NCBI GenBank assembly: GCA_963786195.1
Contig: CAWAYH010000006.1
Span: forward strand, 310,001-374,000
DNA: 64,000 nucleotides
DNA from: CAWAYH01 sp963786195
Lineage (GTDB): Bacteria; Acidobacteriota; Vicinamibacteria; Vicinamibacterales; 2-12-FULL-66-21
Direction: 5' to 3'
In this document: piece after piece, positions 47,318 through 55,267 of the stretch
How the letters are laid out: every line of letters begins with the position of its first letter
How positions within the stretch are numbered: position 1 is the first letter of the stretch
Program-made: the position numbers and the translations under genes
Notes under the pieces: model-generated
Databases searched by the model: none
The model's input: only the letters and a program-made list of their open reading frames with translations
What the model was told of the DNA's origin: nothing

Positions 47318-47730
47318 TCGTCGCCGATACTGGCGCCGTCCTCGCCCTTCTCGACAAGACCGACAAACATCACCCGGCGCTCGTGACCCTGTTCGACGAG
47401 CACCCGGGCGCCTGGGTGCTTCCCTGGGCGGTGCTGCCCGAGGTCGACTATCTCGTCGGCGCCCACATCGGCGCGAAAGCGCAGGACGCGTGGCTGGACG
47501 ATCTCCGCACCGGCGCGTTTCAGGTCGAATGGGGGTCGAGCCGCGATCTCGTCCGCGCGGCCGAGATCGCCAGGGCCTATCGCTCGTTGCGCCTCGGACT
47601 CGTCGATACCGTCGTCATCGCCATCGCGGAACGTCTCAAGGCGCGGACGATCGCGACGCTCGACCTCCGCCATTTCGGGGCCGTCCGGATCGCGGGGGGA
47701 CCTCGACTGGTACCGCGGGACCTGCCCTGA
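47314..47730 (+). CDS. VapC-like PIN-domain toxin
   Basis: PIN-domain ribonuclease of 138 residues. The acidic Mg-binding residues are in place: D5 (MIVADTGAVLALLD), E43 (LPEVDYLV), D98 (GLVDTVVIAIAERL) and D117 (ATLDLRHF). Together with the overlapping ribbon-helix-helix gene it forms a complete type II toxin-antitoxin pair; related VapC toxins cut tRNA or rRNA. The pair sits alone between a LysR gene and an amidohydrolase. Confidence 0.88.
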   Translation: MIVADTGAVLALLDKTDKHHPALVTLFDEHPGAWVLPWAVLPEVDYLVGAHIGAKAQDAWLDDLRTGAFQVEWGSSRDLVRAAEIARAYRSLRLGLVDTVVIAIAERLKARTIATLDLRHFGAVRIAGGPRLVPRDLP

Positions 47731-47856
47731 GCTTCGATGCGCCTGCAGCCTTCCGCCACGCGAGAATCAACCCGGCTGATGGCTCGATAAGAAAGTGGGT
47801 GTTGCGCCTGCCGACGGGCTGCGACTACCCTTCCCTGCATCAAGGAGCGCTTCATC

Positions 47857-49521
47857 ATGAAGTACGCCGCGACCGTCGCCCTCTTCGTCACCGGCACCGC
47901 ACTCGCGGCCGGGCCCGACGCCGGTCAAACGAAGCCAGCCCAGACCGCACCGGCGCCGTCCGAACAGGCCACGCAGGCGCTCGAACGAGAGCCCCTGACG
48001 CGCGCGCCGAATCGACGGACAGACGAAGGGCGCGGCCCCTTCAAGACGCTCGTGATTCGCGGCGCCGTCCTGATCGACGGCTCGGGCGCTCCGCCCGTCG
48101 GGCCCGTCGACATCATCGTCGAAGGCAATCGCATCCAGGCGGTGCGCAGCGCCGGCACGCCGGGCCTGGCGCTCCGCACCGGACGCCAGCCACAGAACGC
48201 CGACCTCGAGATCGACGCGACCGGGATGTACGTGATGCCGGGCTTCGTCAGCCTTCACGAGCACGCGGGCGGCGCGCCGAAGAATCCCGATGCGGAGTAT
48301 CCCTACAAGCTCTGGCTCGCACACGGTGTCACGACCGTACGTGGCGTGCCTCTGACCGATCACGCGCTCACTGTCAGCGAGCGCGAGCGCAGCAACCGCA
48401 ACGAGATCGTGGCCCCGCGCATCGTCAACTATCAGCGTCCTGGAAACGGCTGGGGCAAAGGGCCCGTCGAGACCCCCGAAGCCGCGCGCGAGTGGGTGCG
48501 CTGGGGCGCAGCCAACGGGCTCGATGGCCTCAAGCTCGGCGCGCAGCGACCGGACATCATGGCCGCGCTGCTGGACGAGGCGAAGAAGAACAACATGGGC
48601 TCGACGGCGCACCTGCAGCAGACGGGCGTCGCGCAGATGAACGCGCTCGTGGCCGCCCGCCTCGGGCTGCAGACGGTCACTCACTTCTACGGCCACTTCG
48701 AAGCGCTCCTGAAGGACTACGTCGTCCAGCCCTGGCCGGTCGATCAGATCAATGACGACGAGCAGATGCGGTTCGGCCAGGTGGCGCGGCTGTGGGACAA
48801 GATCTATCCGCCGGGCGGCCCTGAGTGGAAGGCGTACCTCGAAGAGCACCGCAAGCTGGGCACGACGTTCGATCCGACGATGACCGCGTACGCCGCGGGC
48901 CGCGATCTGATGCGGATGCGCAACGCCGACTGGCACGCGAAATACACGCTCCCGTCCCTGATGGACTTCTACACGCCGAGCCGAAGCAATCACGGCTCGT
49001 ACTGGTACTACTGGACGCTCGACGACGAAATCGCCTGGCGGAACTTCTACCAGGTCTGGTTCCGGCTGCTGAACGACTACAAGAAGATGGGCGGCCGCGT
49101 CACCGTGAGCGCCGACGCGGCGTTCATCTACAACACCTACGGCTTCGGCAACATCCACGAGATGGAGCTGCTGCAGGAAGCCGGCTTCCACCCGCTCGAG
49201 GTGATCCAGGCGGCGACCTACAACGGCGCGAAGACGCTCGCCGAAGGGTCAGGCAAGCCGATGGATCGCGGCTGGGTCCGCGCCGGCCTGCTGGCCGACA
49301 TGGTCATCGTCGATCAGAACCCGCTGAAGAACCTGAAGGTGCTCTACGGCACCGGCGCGCTGAAGCTGAACGATCAGACCGGACGGCCGGAGTGGGTCGG
49401 CGGCATCAAGTACACGATCAAGGACGGCGTCGTGTACGACGCGAAGAAGCTGCTGGCGGACGTCGCCGCGATGGTCGAGAAGCAGAAGCAGGGGCGGAAA
49501 ACGACGACGTCTTCGCAATAG
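47857..49521 (+). CDS. Secreted amidohydrolase-family protein
   Basis: Protein of 554 residues with a signal peptide (1-18) and a low-complexity Ala/Pro/Gln linker to about residue 60. The amidohydrolase fold follows: beta-sandwich strand VIRGAVLIDGSGAPPVG, metal motif H134-E-H136 (GFVSLHEHAGG), GLDGLKLGAQRP with the potential carboxylated Lys, GSTAHLQQTG, THFYGH, and metal-binding Asp in VTVSADAAFIYNTYG. The last stretch ADMVIVDQNPLKNLKVLYGT is typical of the imidazolonepropionase/dihydroorotase-like branch. Hydrolyses an unknown amide or ester in the periplasm. AAGGAG precedes the start. Confidence 0.88.
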   Translation: MKYAATVALFVTGTALAAGPDAGQTKPAQTAPAPSEQATQALEREPLTRAPNRRTDEGRGPFKTLVIRGAVLIDGSGAPPVGPVDIIVEGNRIQAVRSAGTPGLALRTGRQPQNADLEIDATGMYVMPGFVSLHEHAGGAPKNPDAEYPYKLWLAHGVTTVRGVPLTDHALTVSERERSNRNEIVAPRIVNYQRPGNGWGKGPVETPEAAREWVRWGAANGLDGLKLGAQRPDIMAALLDEAKKNNMGSTAHLQQTGVAQMNALVAARLGLQTVTHFYGHFEALLKDYVVQPWPVDQINDDEQMRFGQVARLWDKIYPPGGPEWKAYLEEHRKLGTTFDPTMTAYAAGRDLMRMRNADWHAKYTLPSLMDFYTPSRSNHGSYWYYWTLDDEIAWRNFYQVWFRLLNDYKKMGGRVTVSADAAFIYNTYGFGNIHEMELLQEAGFHPLEVIQAATYNGAKTLAEGSGKPMDRGWVRAGLLADMVIVDQNPLKNLKVLYGTGALKLNDQTGRPEWVGGIKYTIKDGVVYDAKKLLADVAAMVEKQKQGRKTTTSSQ

Positions 49522-49577
49522 GAGAGAAAACGCCTGAACGGGAACGCGCCGATCAGCCGGTACGGGCCCGTGCTTGC

Positions 49578-50169
49578 TCAGCGGGTCATCGGAATTACGA
49601 ACGTGCGACGGGCGCGGACGGTCACGGCAGAACTGTCGATCGCGACGCGAATCGAGTGTTGTCGGCCCGTCTCGCTCTGAGGGACGAGGGACAAATCCCA
49701 GCAAATAGTAGCCGCTCCTCTCGCGAACGATGCGTCTATAGACGGCGTCGGCGCGAGCCGACAGCGGAAACAACGCTCCGCCCGCTACGCCCGGCAGGTC
49801 TTGAAGCGCGTCCGTTTCTCGATCGAGCTCTTTGTGTCGATCCTGATTGACGTCCCGGAAACCCTTCATGCTGGCGTCAACTTGAAAACTATCCGGTCGA
49901 ATGACGTACACGTGCGTCAGGGCTTGCGCGGCGGCGCGCGCCATCGCCAGATAGTACGGCCGAGGGCCGTCACACTTGGTTCCCATGCGATCGGCCGGAA
50001 CGAGCCCTCCCGACAGGACTATCAGGGTCTTGGGATCCTCCACCGACATCAGCCTCTCGAGAATCGCTCGTATCGACTGTAGGGTAGCGATTGTAAGTCG
50101 TGACAGCTCGCTGCCACGCAATACATGGCCCGCCGCCGATCCCTTGATTCCCTCGAGCAATTGCCTCAC
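49578..50169 (-). pseudogene. Truncated VWFA-related acidobacterial protein
   Basis: This is the C-terminal part of a VWFA-related acidobacterial protein (TIGR03436-like). It includes TLIVLSGGLVPADRMG, HVYVIRPDSFQVD, RHKELDRETDALQDLPGVAG and ERSGYYLLGFVPRPSERDG. The continuation RQHSIRVAIDSSAVTVRARR is in a second frame and ends at TGA 49578-49580. The N-terminal signal peptide and MIDAS half are absent; an in-frame stop lies upstream of position 50190. Debris of an IS3-type transposase begins on the other side, so the gene was probably cut by that element. The single shift near 49665 may be a sequencing insertion, but the missing N-terminus is real. Confidence 0.72.
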
Positions 50170-50261
50170 GACTCCGAATCTGCTGTCAGATCCACGTGGA
50201 CGGGTTTATCCGGGGGCTTTTTCTAAGAGAGGATGGAGCCCAAATCCCGAGGAACGAGGCA

Positions 50262-50758
50262 CTCCCCCAAAGCTGTGAGCGTGCGAGGCGGATGGTCTTC
50301 GAGCATGCGCGCGAATATCCCTCGCAGTCGGCGGCGATTCGATCGATCGCGGAGGCGTTGGCTGTACCGTCGCGGCCCTTCGATGCTAGGTGCGCCAGGC
50401 GGAACGTGATGGAGGAAACGCCCTGGCCTAACGACTGACGAACACGCGGAGCTGAAACGCCTCCAGCGAGAAGACTTCGAATTGAACCGCGCGACGGCAA
50501 TCCTCCGCAAGGCGTCCGCGGTTTTCGCTTAGGCGGAGCTCGACCGCCGATCGAAGTGATGGTCGCGTTCATCGATCAACATCGCGCAACCTACGGAGTC
50601 GAGCCCATCTGAGCAGTTCCGGCCATAGCTCTGTCGACGCATTTCGACGCATTTTCTGCAGAAAGCGCAGCAGCAAGCTCCGGCGAAGCGATCGGCTCCA
50701 GCGTGACGCGACGAGGGCGCCTGCACGACTTTCTTCGACCGCTGACGAGAATGGCGAA
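50262..50758 (+). pseudogene. Decayed IS3-family transposase OrfA and OrfB start
   Basis: Translated in shifting frames this region reads RARRMVFEHAREYPSQSAAI and RSIAEAL, then LTTDEHAELKRLQREDFELN and RATAILRKASAVFA, the helix-turn-helix OrfA of IS3 elements. After a stop it continues with the OrfB start MVAFIDQHRATYGVEPI, another stop, then ALSTHFDAFSAESAA and a divergent tail to the TAA at 50756-50758. The catalytic DDE region of OrfB is missing. At least three in-frame stops plus shifts show true decay. No terminal repeats or target duplication are recognisable. Confidence 0.8.
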
Positions 50759-51032
50759 TTAACTCACACTAACGGCTCTCCGAAATTCCCGGTGCACTTC
50801 ACTTCCTAAGGCCTCCGACAGATTGTCGTGTACGTCTTGTTTGATGTTCGGTTGACACTGAAAAGTCGTTAGGAGTTGCGGAGGCCTTTGGCGCGCGTGT
50901 AAAGGAATTGTAAATCCCAGACTCATCCATTGTTGCGATGCAATTACTGGCAGGCATGTGTCGTAGCAGTCAGATACCGTCAGCAAATTCTGACCGGCTG
51001 CCAACAGCCCTAAATGAGTGGAGGCTAGCACC
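50759..51032. other. Intergenic, no gene recognised
   Basis: About 270 bases with visibly lower GC than the flanks. I see no coding signal on either strand. It ends at GGAGG (51020-51024), which serves the small ribbon-helix-helix gene. Confidence 0.5.
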
Positions 51033-51227
51033 GTGCCAAAAACCCACCAAGTGCATTTTCGGGTGACCGACACAGAATACCGGTTCCTTCGTGACAAGGC
51101 ACTGAGCAATGAAGAGCCTGTTGCAAGCGTGCTGCGGCGTCTAGTCCGCAGTGCAATGAGGGTGGCAGGCACGGCCGACAACAAACTTGGTACCGGACCT
51201 GGTACCGCAAGTCTTGCGTTCCAGTGA
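51033..51227 (+). CDS. Small ribbon-helix-helix-like protein
   Basis: Protein of 64 residues. Start set at GTG 51033 because GGAGG lies 8 bases upstream; an in-frame GTG at 51018 overlaps that site and is unlikely. The sequence VPKTHQVHFRVTDTEYRFLR then KALSNEEPVASVLRRLVRSA fits a CopG/MobC-like ribbon-helix-helix: one beta strand, two helices, and a flexible tail. No toxin or relaxase gene is adjacent; 33 bases downstream an IS256-family element has inserted, which may have displaced a partner. It could be an orphan antitoxin, a plasmid-mobilisation accessory protein or a regulator. Confidence 0.55.
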   Translation: MPKTHQVHFRVTDTEYRFLRDKALSNEEPVASVLRRLVRSAMRVAGTADNKLGTGPGTASLAFQ

Positions 51228-51252
51228 CATGTCCAGTAAAACCTAGTCCTCG

Positions 51253-51260
51253 ACTCAGAC
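51253..51260. repeat. Left target-site duplication of IS256-family element
   Basis: actcagac, identical to the bases immediately after the right end of the element (52697-52704). Confidence 0.88.
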
Positions 51261-52696
51261 GGGGATGTCCCTCCGGCTGTTGAAATTCAGCGGCGGCTCG
51301 GTTGACGACTACGCGATCTGTCGCTCCTCCTGAGCGACGGCCAGACCGAGCTGACGATCACGCGCACGAAGCGCGGCGACCAGCATCGGCATGTCAGCAT
51401 ATCCCTTCACGCGACGGAAGCCCTTGACGGCTTCGAGGACGCCCGCGGCGACCCACCGCAGCATCATCTGCCCACTGCGCCAGCGCTTGACGTTGCGCTT
51501 CACGTGACGCGTGCGACTGAGCAGACTCTCCGCGGCGTTGGTGGTGGCCAGCGAGCGGCGCAGCCGCGCTGAGAGGTTCAGCGTGAGGACGGTCAGCGTC
51601 TCGTCGAGTCCTTCGCGGACGCTCTCGGCCGCGCTGGGATGCTCGGTCTCCAGGCGTCGCGCGAGATCCAGCGAGCAGCCGCTGAGCGGTCTTCACGTCG
51701 GCGCTCTGGTAGGCGCGTCGCAGGATCGCCTGGGCCCAGGGCCGCTGCCGGTCATTGAGATACTCGAGGATGTTGCGCATCTTGTGCACCTGGCAGCGCT
51801 GCACGAGCGCGGCCTCGCCGAAGGTCGCGCGCACCGCTTTGCGCAGCGCCTTCGAGCCGTCGAGGATCACGAGCAGGCTGCGGTCGGTGCGCAGCCCGCG
51901 ACTCTGGAGATTCGCCAGCAGGCCCTGGCACACGGTCGCGTTCTCCGTCGAGCCGTCCCAGAGGCCGAGCGCGTGTTTCTGGCCGTCGGCCGCGATGCCC
52001 AGCGCCACGATGAGGCAGTGATCGCCGAGGTGCACGCCGTCGATCAGCAGCGCGACCAGGTCGAGGGCGTCGAGCGGCGCGCTCTGCCAGGCCGCGAGCT
52101 GCGCCGTCGTCCGCGCGACGAAGCGGCGGCTGACGGCGCTCTTGCTCGTGCCGCGGCTCGTCATCTCCGGACCGAGCGGCTCCAGGCTCCGCGCGTACTG
52201 CCGCGTCGCGACGCCCACGAGCATCTGCTCGACGACGCGCCGGTCGAGCGGATCGGTGGCTGCCATCGTCTCGAACGTGGGCAACGCGACCTCGCCGGCG
52301 GCCGTGCGCACGCGCGGCCGCTGAATCGCGACCTTCCGGCCACCGAGGACCACTTCGCTGCGCGTGGTGCCCGCTCGGCTCGCCGGCCGCTCGGGCTCGT
52401 GGGCATACCGCGGCCCGCAGATGGCCGTGCGATCTTCCTCGAGCATGGTGGTGAAGACCTTCAAGCCCGATCGCAGCGCCAATTCCAACAGCTCGGTCTT
52501 CGTGTCGACGAGCAGATCGACCAGCGGCAGATGACGCAGCGGGGATTCGGCGTGGGGAACGGGTGAGGCTATGCGAGACTTCTTCATGGCGGCTCCTTGT
52601 TGTGAGGCCTTTGGCCTCGGGCTTAGTCACCACTCGTTTTACACGAGCAGTGAGGAGCCGCCGCTCTCAATTTTCAACAGCTACTGGGACATCCCC
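51261..52696 (-). mobile_element. IS256-family insertion sequence, intact ends
   Basis: Element of 1436 bases. Imperfect terminal inverted repeats begin ggggatgtccc at both ends and share gctgttgaaa and gcggcggctc farther in. Identical 8-base direct repeats (actcagac) abut the ends, the target duplication size known for IS256. One transposase gene on the minus strand fills it. Perfect duplication argues for fairly recent insertion. A truncated relative lies at 59779-60104. Confidence 0.92.
51309..52587 (-). CDS. IS256-family (mutator-type) transposase, one frameshift
   Basis: About 425 residues. N-terminal MKKSRIASPVPHAESPLRHL and LPLVDLLVDTKTELLELALR lead to the DDE catalytic core: first Asp in LLIDGVHLGDH, second Asp in LLVILDGSKALRKA, CQVHKMRNILEYL, and the final Glu in TNAAESLLSRTRHVKRNVKR. 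A single extra base near 51675 breaks the frame before DLARRLETEHPSA; without it the protein is complete to the TAG at 51309-51311. AAGGAG lies 6 bases upstream of the ATG. Because the same type of one-base insertion appears in essential-looking genes of this window, the element may be active. Confidence 0.9.
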
Positions 52697-52704
52697 ACTC
52701 AGAC
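52697..52704. repeat. Right target-site duplication of IS256-family element
   Basis: actcagac, partner of 51253-51260. Confidence 0.88.
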
Positions 52705-52802
52705 TGCTCTAGAGCAGTATCGGGATCGCTCTCGCGCTTGAGTGTGCCGGCGAGCCTAGAGACGCGAGCCTGCAGACCTTGGCAAGAGTTAAGGAGCGCG
52801 CC

Positions 52803-53456
52803 GTGAAGATACGCTTGAGTGGCGGCGCTCGAACAACACTAGATTTAGTTGCCACTATCGTGATGCTGTCGGTCGCCGTCGTGTTTATTGCAGCGGCGGC
52901 CAATGGGCATTTTCGGCGGTCGCGGGCGTCTGTCCTCATAGAGCCCCCAGTGCCAGCAGAGTCCGTGTCACTCAAAGGAGCAATGATCGCCGGCTGTCCA
53001 AGCGCTCCAATTGTCGTCATCGAGTGGGCAGATTTTCGGTGTGCAGCCTGCGGGGTGCTCGCTCAGCGCACTCTCCCGTCGATCCGTCGTCGTTATGTCG
53101 AAAGTTGCAAGGTGCGATTTGCCTTCCGCCATCTACCGAACTCCGCGCGGGACCCGTTGGCGGTGCGTGCCGCTGAGGTCGCCGCCTGCGCCGGTCGCCA
53201 AGGCCAGTTCTGGCCCATGCACGACGTCCTCTTCAGGGAACAGTCTCAGCTGCAGGCCTCCGGTCTGCGGGGGCTGGGGAAGCGGTTCGGGATCGACACT
53301 GTCGAGTTTGGGGCATGTCTGGACCATGGTTCGACATTACCGCAGATTCGGCTGGATGCTGGTGAGGGCCTTACGTTAGGCGTGTCCGCCACGCCAACAC
53401 TGTTCTTCGCAATCGTGCAGAGAGATGCACGAATCGTGAAGGCTTACGTCGAGTGA
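52803..53456 (+). CDS. DsbA-like thioredoxin-fold membrane-anchored protein
   Basis: Protein of 217 residues from GTG 52803, chosen because AAGGAG ends 6 bases upstream. One N-terminal membrane helix (about 13-33) anchors a periplasmic DsbA/thioredoxin_4 domain. Strand APIVVIEWADFRC leads into the redox motif Cys80-Ala-Ala-Cys83, followed by a helical insertion (AAEVAACAGRQGQFWPMHDV) and the cis-Pro loop VSATPTLFFAIVQ. A disulfide oxidase or isomerase role is expected. A small Cys-rich secreted peptide is encoded 1.5 kb downstream, with a decayed transposon in between. The end of the gene is inside a 130-base sequence repeated at 54736-54866. Confidence 0.85.
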   Translation: MKIRLSGGARTTLDLVATIVMLSVAVVFIAAAANGHFRRSRASVLIEPPVPAESVSLKGAMIAGCPSAPIVVIEWADFRCAACGVLAQRTLPSIRRRYVESCKVRFAFRHLPNSARDPLAVRAAEVAACAGRQGQFWPMHDVLFREQSQLQASGLRGLGKRFGIDTVEFGACLDHGSTLPQIRLDAGEGLTLGVSATPTLFFAIVQRDARIVKAYVE

Positions 53457-53547
53457 GTCGTGCACGGGAACTTACGATTTCGAGGAGAACTTGAAGGCTT
53501 GCTGCGGACTCAGAGGCCTCTGTGTACTGGTCGACTAGCTAGACTTA
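53418..53547 (+). repeat. Left copy of 130-bp diverged direct repeat
   Basis: Begins cagagagatg and covers the last 13 codons of the DsbA-like gene (through tacgtcgagtgagtcgtgca) plus about 90 bases downstream (cgatttcgaggaga; gcttgctgcggactcag; ctagctagacttaa). The second copy is at 54736-54866. Several single-base differences and indels separate them, so the duplication is old. Confidence 0.8.
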
Positions 53548-53548
53548 A

Positions 53549-54720
53549 GAGGCCGCTGAAAAACCGTTCAGTTTAGGCGGTTGACGCCGTCGTCCTCGGT
53601 GCGTACCATGTCGGGCATGCGAGGAGACGACCGCATTCGCCGATGCGATGTTCAGTTATGTGTCCGCGCGAGCAACGACGTGCCGAAGGAGCATCCGACT
53701 CCGGGCGATTCGGCGCGTTGGTCGATGACGCGCTGCGCGACATGTCGCGGAGTTCGATGGATTGTACGCCCGCGTCGGAGGCCGCTCGCCGCGCCGACCG
53801 TCCTGCGGGCGCAGCGCTGGCAGATCGTCGTATTCGATTCGCAGCGAGCGCCTGTTGATGGAACAGCTGCCCAACCGCTGTTTCGCTGGATCGTCGGCAT
53901 GGTACATGGACGAGCCGATCTGGGCGCCGACGGTGTTCACCAAGAATCGTCGACCGGCTGCTGAACCAGGAGATCGCGCGCAGCTTCGTTCGGCGCGTGG
54001 TGGAGCGGGCCGCGGGCCTGATGTCCGACGAACACTTCACCGTCGACGGCACGCGATCGAGCCTGGGCGAGCCAGAAGAGTTGTTCAACGGCAGGACGGC
54101 GGCACCGACGGGGACGGATGCGACCGCGCGCGGACCGAGCAGCAGATGAACGCCAGAGGCGCATGGCTCGAAAACCGACCGGCCGATGCGCGGTTGCACT
54201 CGCAAGTCGAACGGGGCCGAACCGCGGCTGGCGTATCTGGGCCACCTGTTGACCGACGCCACGGCTTGATTGCCGACGCGATGGCGACGACCGCCGACGG
54301 CACCGCGGAGCGCGAGGCGGGCCTGCTGATGCTGCACGCGGCGAACGGCACCGGGCCCCCGGGCGCGGCACCGCACCGTTGGCGCCGACAGGCGCGTGAT
54401 GACGTGCGCGAGATCGTCATCGAGGCCGTCCGCGCGAACTGGGGACCACCCCGCACGTGACGCATACATACTCGCGCGTGGCGGGCGGCAGCGCGATCGA
54501 CGGCCGCACCACGGACGACACGTGGGCATGGACGAGTCAGCATGCGCGACCGCGAATCGACCGGCGTTCGGCTGGCTGAAAACGATCGCCTGGATCCGCG
54601 AAGTGCAAACTCGCGTGGTTTGGCCAACGTCGATTGGCGTACTTCCGTCGCCAGCGCTGCGTTCAACCTGCATGCGCTTGCCGAAGCTACGCCAGCCGGC
54701 GTAAGCGACGGGGACGCCGT
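53549..54720 (+). pseudogene. Decayed IS5/IS1182-like transposase
   Basis: Homology is strung over several frames: MFSYVSAR-like start, IRRVVDDALRDMS, RSERLLMEQL, WYMDEPIWAPTVFTKN, MSDEHFTVDGT (first catalytic Asp region), LAYLGHLLTD and HGLIADAMATTADGTAEREA. Near the C-terminus it reads PAFGWLKTIAWIRE and GLANVDW. Breaks occur every 50-150 bases and parts of the middle are missing, so this is a genuine remnant. The left end gaggccgctgaaaaac may be its terminal repeat. It is bracketed by the 130-base direct repeats. Confidence 0.75.
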
Positions 54721-54735
54721 GCTCGCTCGTTCGAG

Positions 54736-54866
54736 CAGAGAGATGATGCAGTGAAGGTTGTACGTCGAGTGAGTCGTGCACTGGAACTTACCGATTTCGA
54801 GGAGATACTTAAGGCTTGCTGCGGACTCAGCGGCCTCTGTGACTGGTCACTAGCTAACTTAAACCA
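54736..54866 (+). repeat. Right copy of 130-bp direct repeat (tail of a lost DsbA-like gene)
   Basis: Matches 53418-53547 from cagagagatg through gtacgtcgagtgagtcgtgca, cgatttcgaggagata, gcttgctgcggactcagcgg and ctagctaacttaa. Its first part corresponds to the 3' end of the DsbA-like coding sequence. A second tandem DsbA-like gene probably once stood here and was overwritten by the IS5-like element. Confidence 0.75.
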
Positions 54867-54925
54867 TCAACGGTGCGAAAAGCCGTGTCGAGTCGTCGCC
54901 ACGATAGGCGGCAAGGAGCAGTCAA

Positions 54926-55216
54926 ATGACATTAAGGGGTTTGCGAAACATCGCGTTTGTCGGCATGATTGTCGGGGGCGTCTGCCTTGGCGTTGCCAAT
55001 TCGAACGCCGAAGGAGGCTGTGACTGCTGCCTGTGTGAGGGTCCCGGGTCTGAGGACGATTGTCTTGAGGTGGGAGCCGAAGTGCAGGGGTGGACCGAGT
55101 GCCAGGACTCAAGCAACTGCAGCGTCTCAGGAAGGTACGTGCAAAGGTATAGAAGAGTAGCTGACCCGCGAGCTCCGGTCCTTGCGCGGCTCATTCGCTG
55201 TTGGCGCCAACGGTGA
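54926..55216 (+). CDS. Small secreted Cys-rich peptide
   Basis: ATG 54926 follows AAGGAG (54913-54918) by 7 bases. The product begins with a signal peptide (MTLRGLRNIAFVGMIVGGVC then LGVANSNA) and a short mature region with seven cysteines: GGCDCCLCEGPGSEDDC, WTECQDSSNC. As read, the frame continues to residue 96 into Arg-rich sequence. One extra base near 55133 would instead give an ending EGTCKGIEE-stop at about 55157, adding an eighth Cys and a more natural acidic tail; given the insertion errors elsewhere I favour this shorter form. Family unknown to me. A DsbA-like gene nearby could supply its disulfides, and an ADOP permease starts downstream. Confidence 0.6.
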   Translation: MTLRGLRNIAFVGMIVGGVCLGVANSNAEGGCDCCLCEGPGSEDDCLEVGAEVQGWTECQDSSNCSVSGRYVQRYRRVADPRAPVLARLIRCWRQR

Positions 55217-55267
55217 GTCGCGCGGCTGCAAACAGGACGTATACTCGGCATCGGACAAGGACCGATC

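Noticed and set aside
53418..54866. 130-bp repeats as a transposon target duplication or composite transposon ends
   Set aside because: Too long for any IS target duplication, and the left copy is plainly the end of a coding gene rather than an IS.
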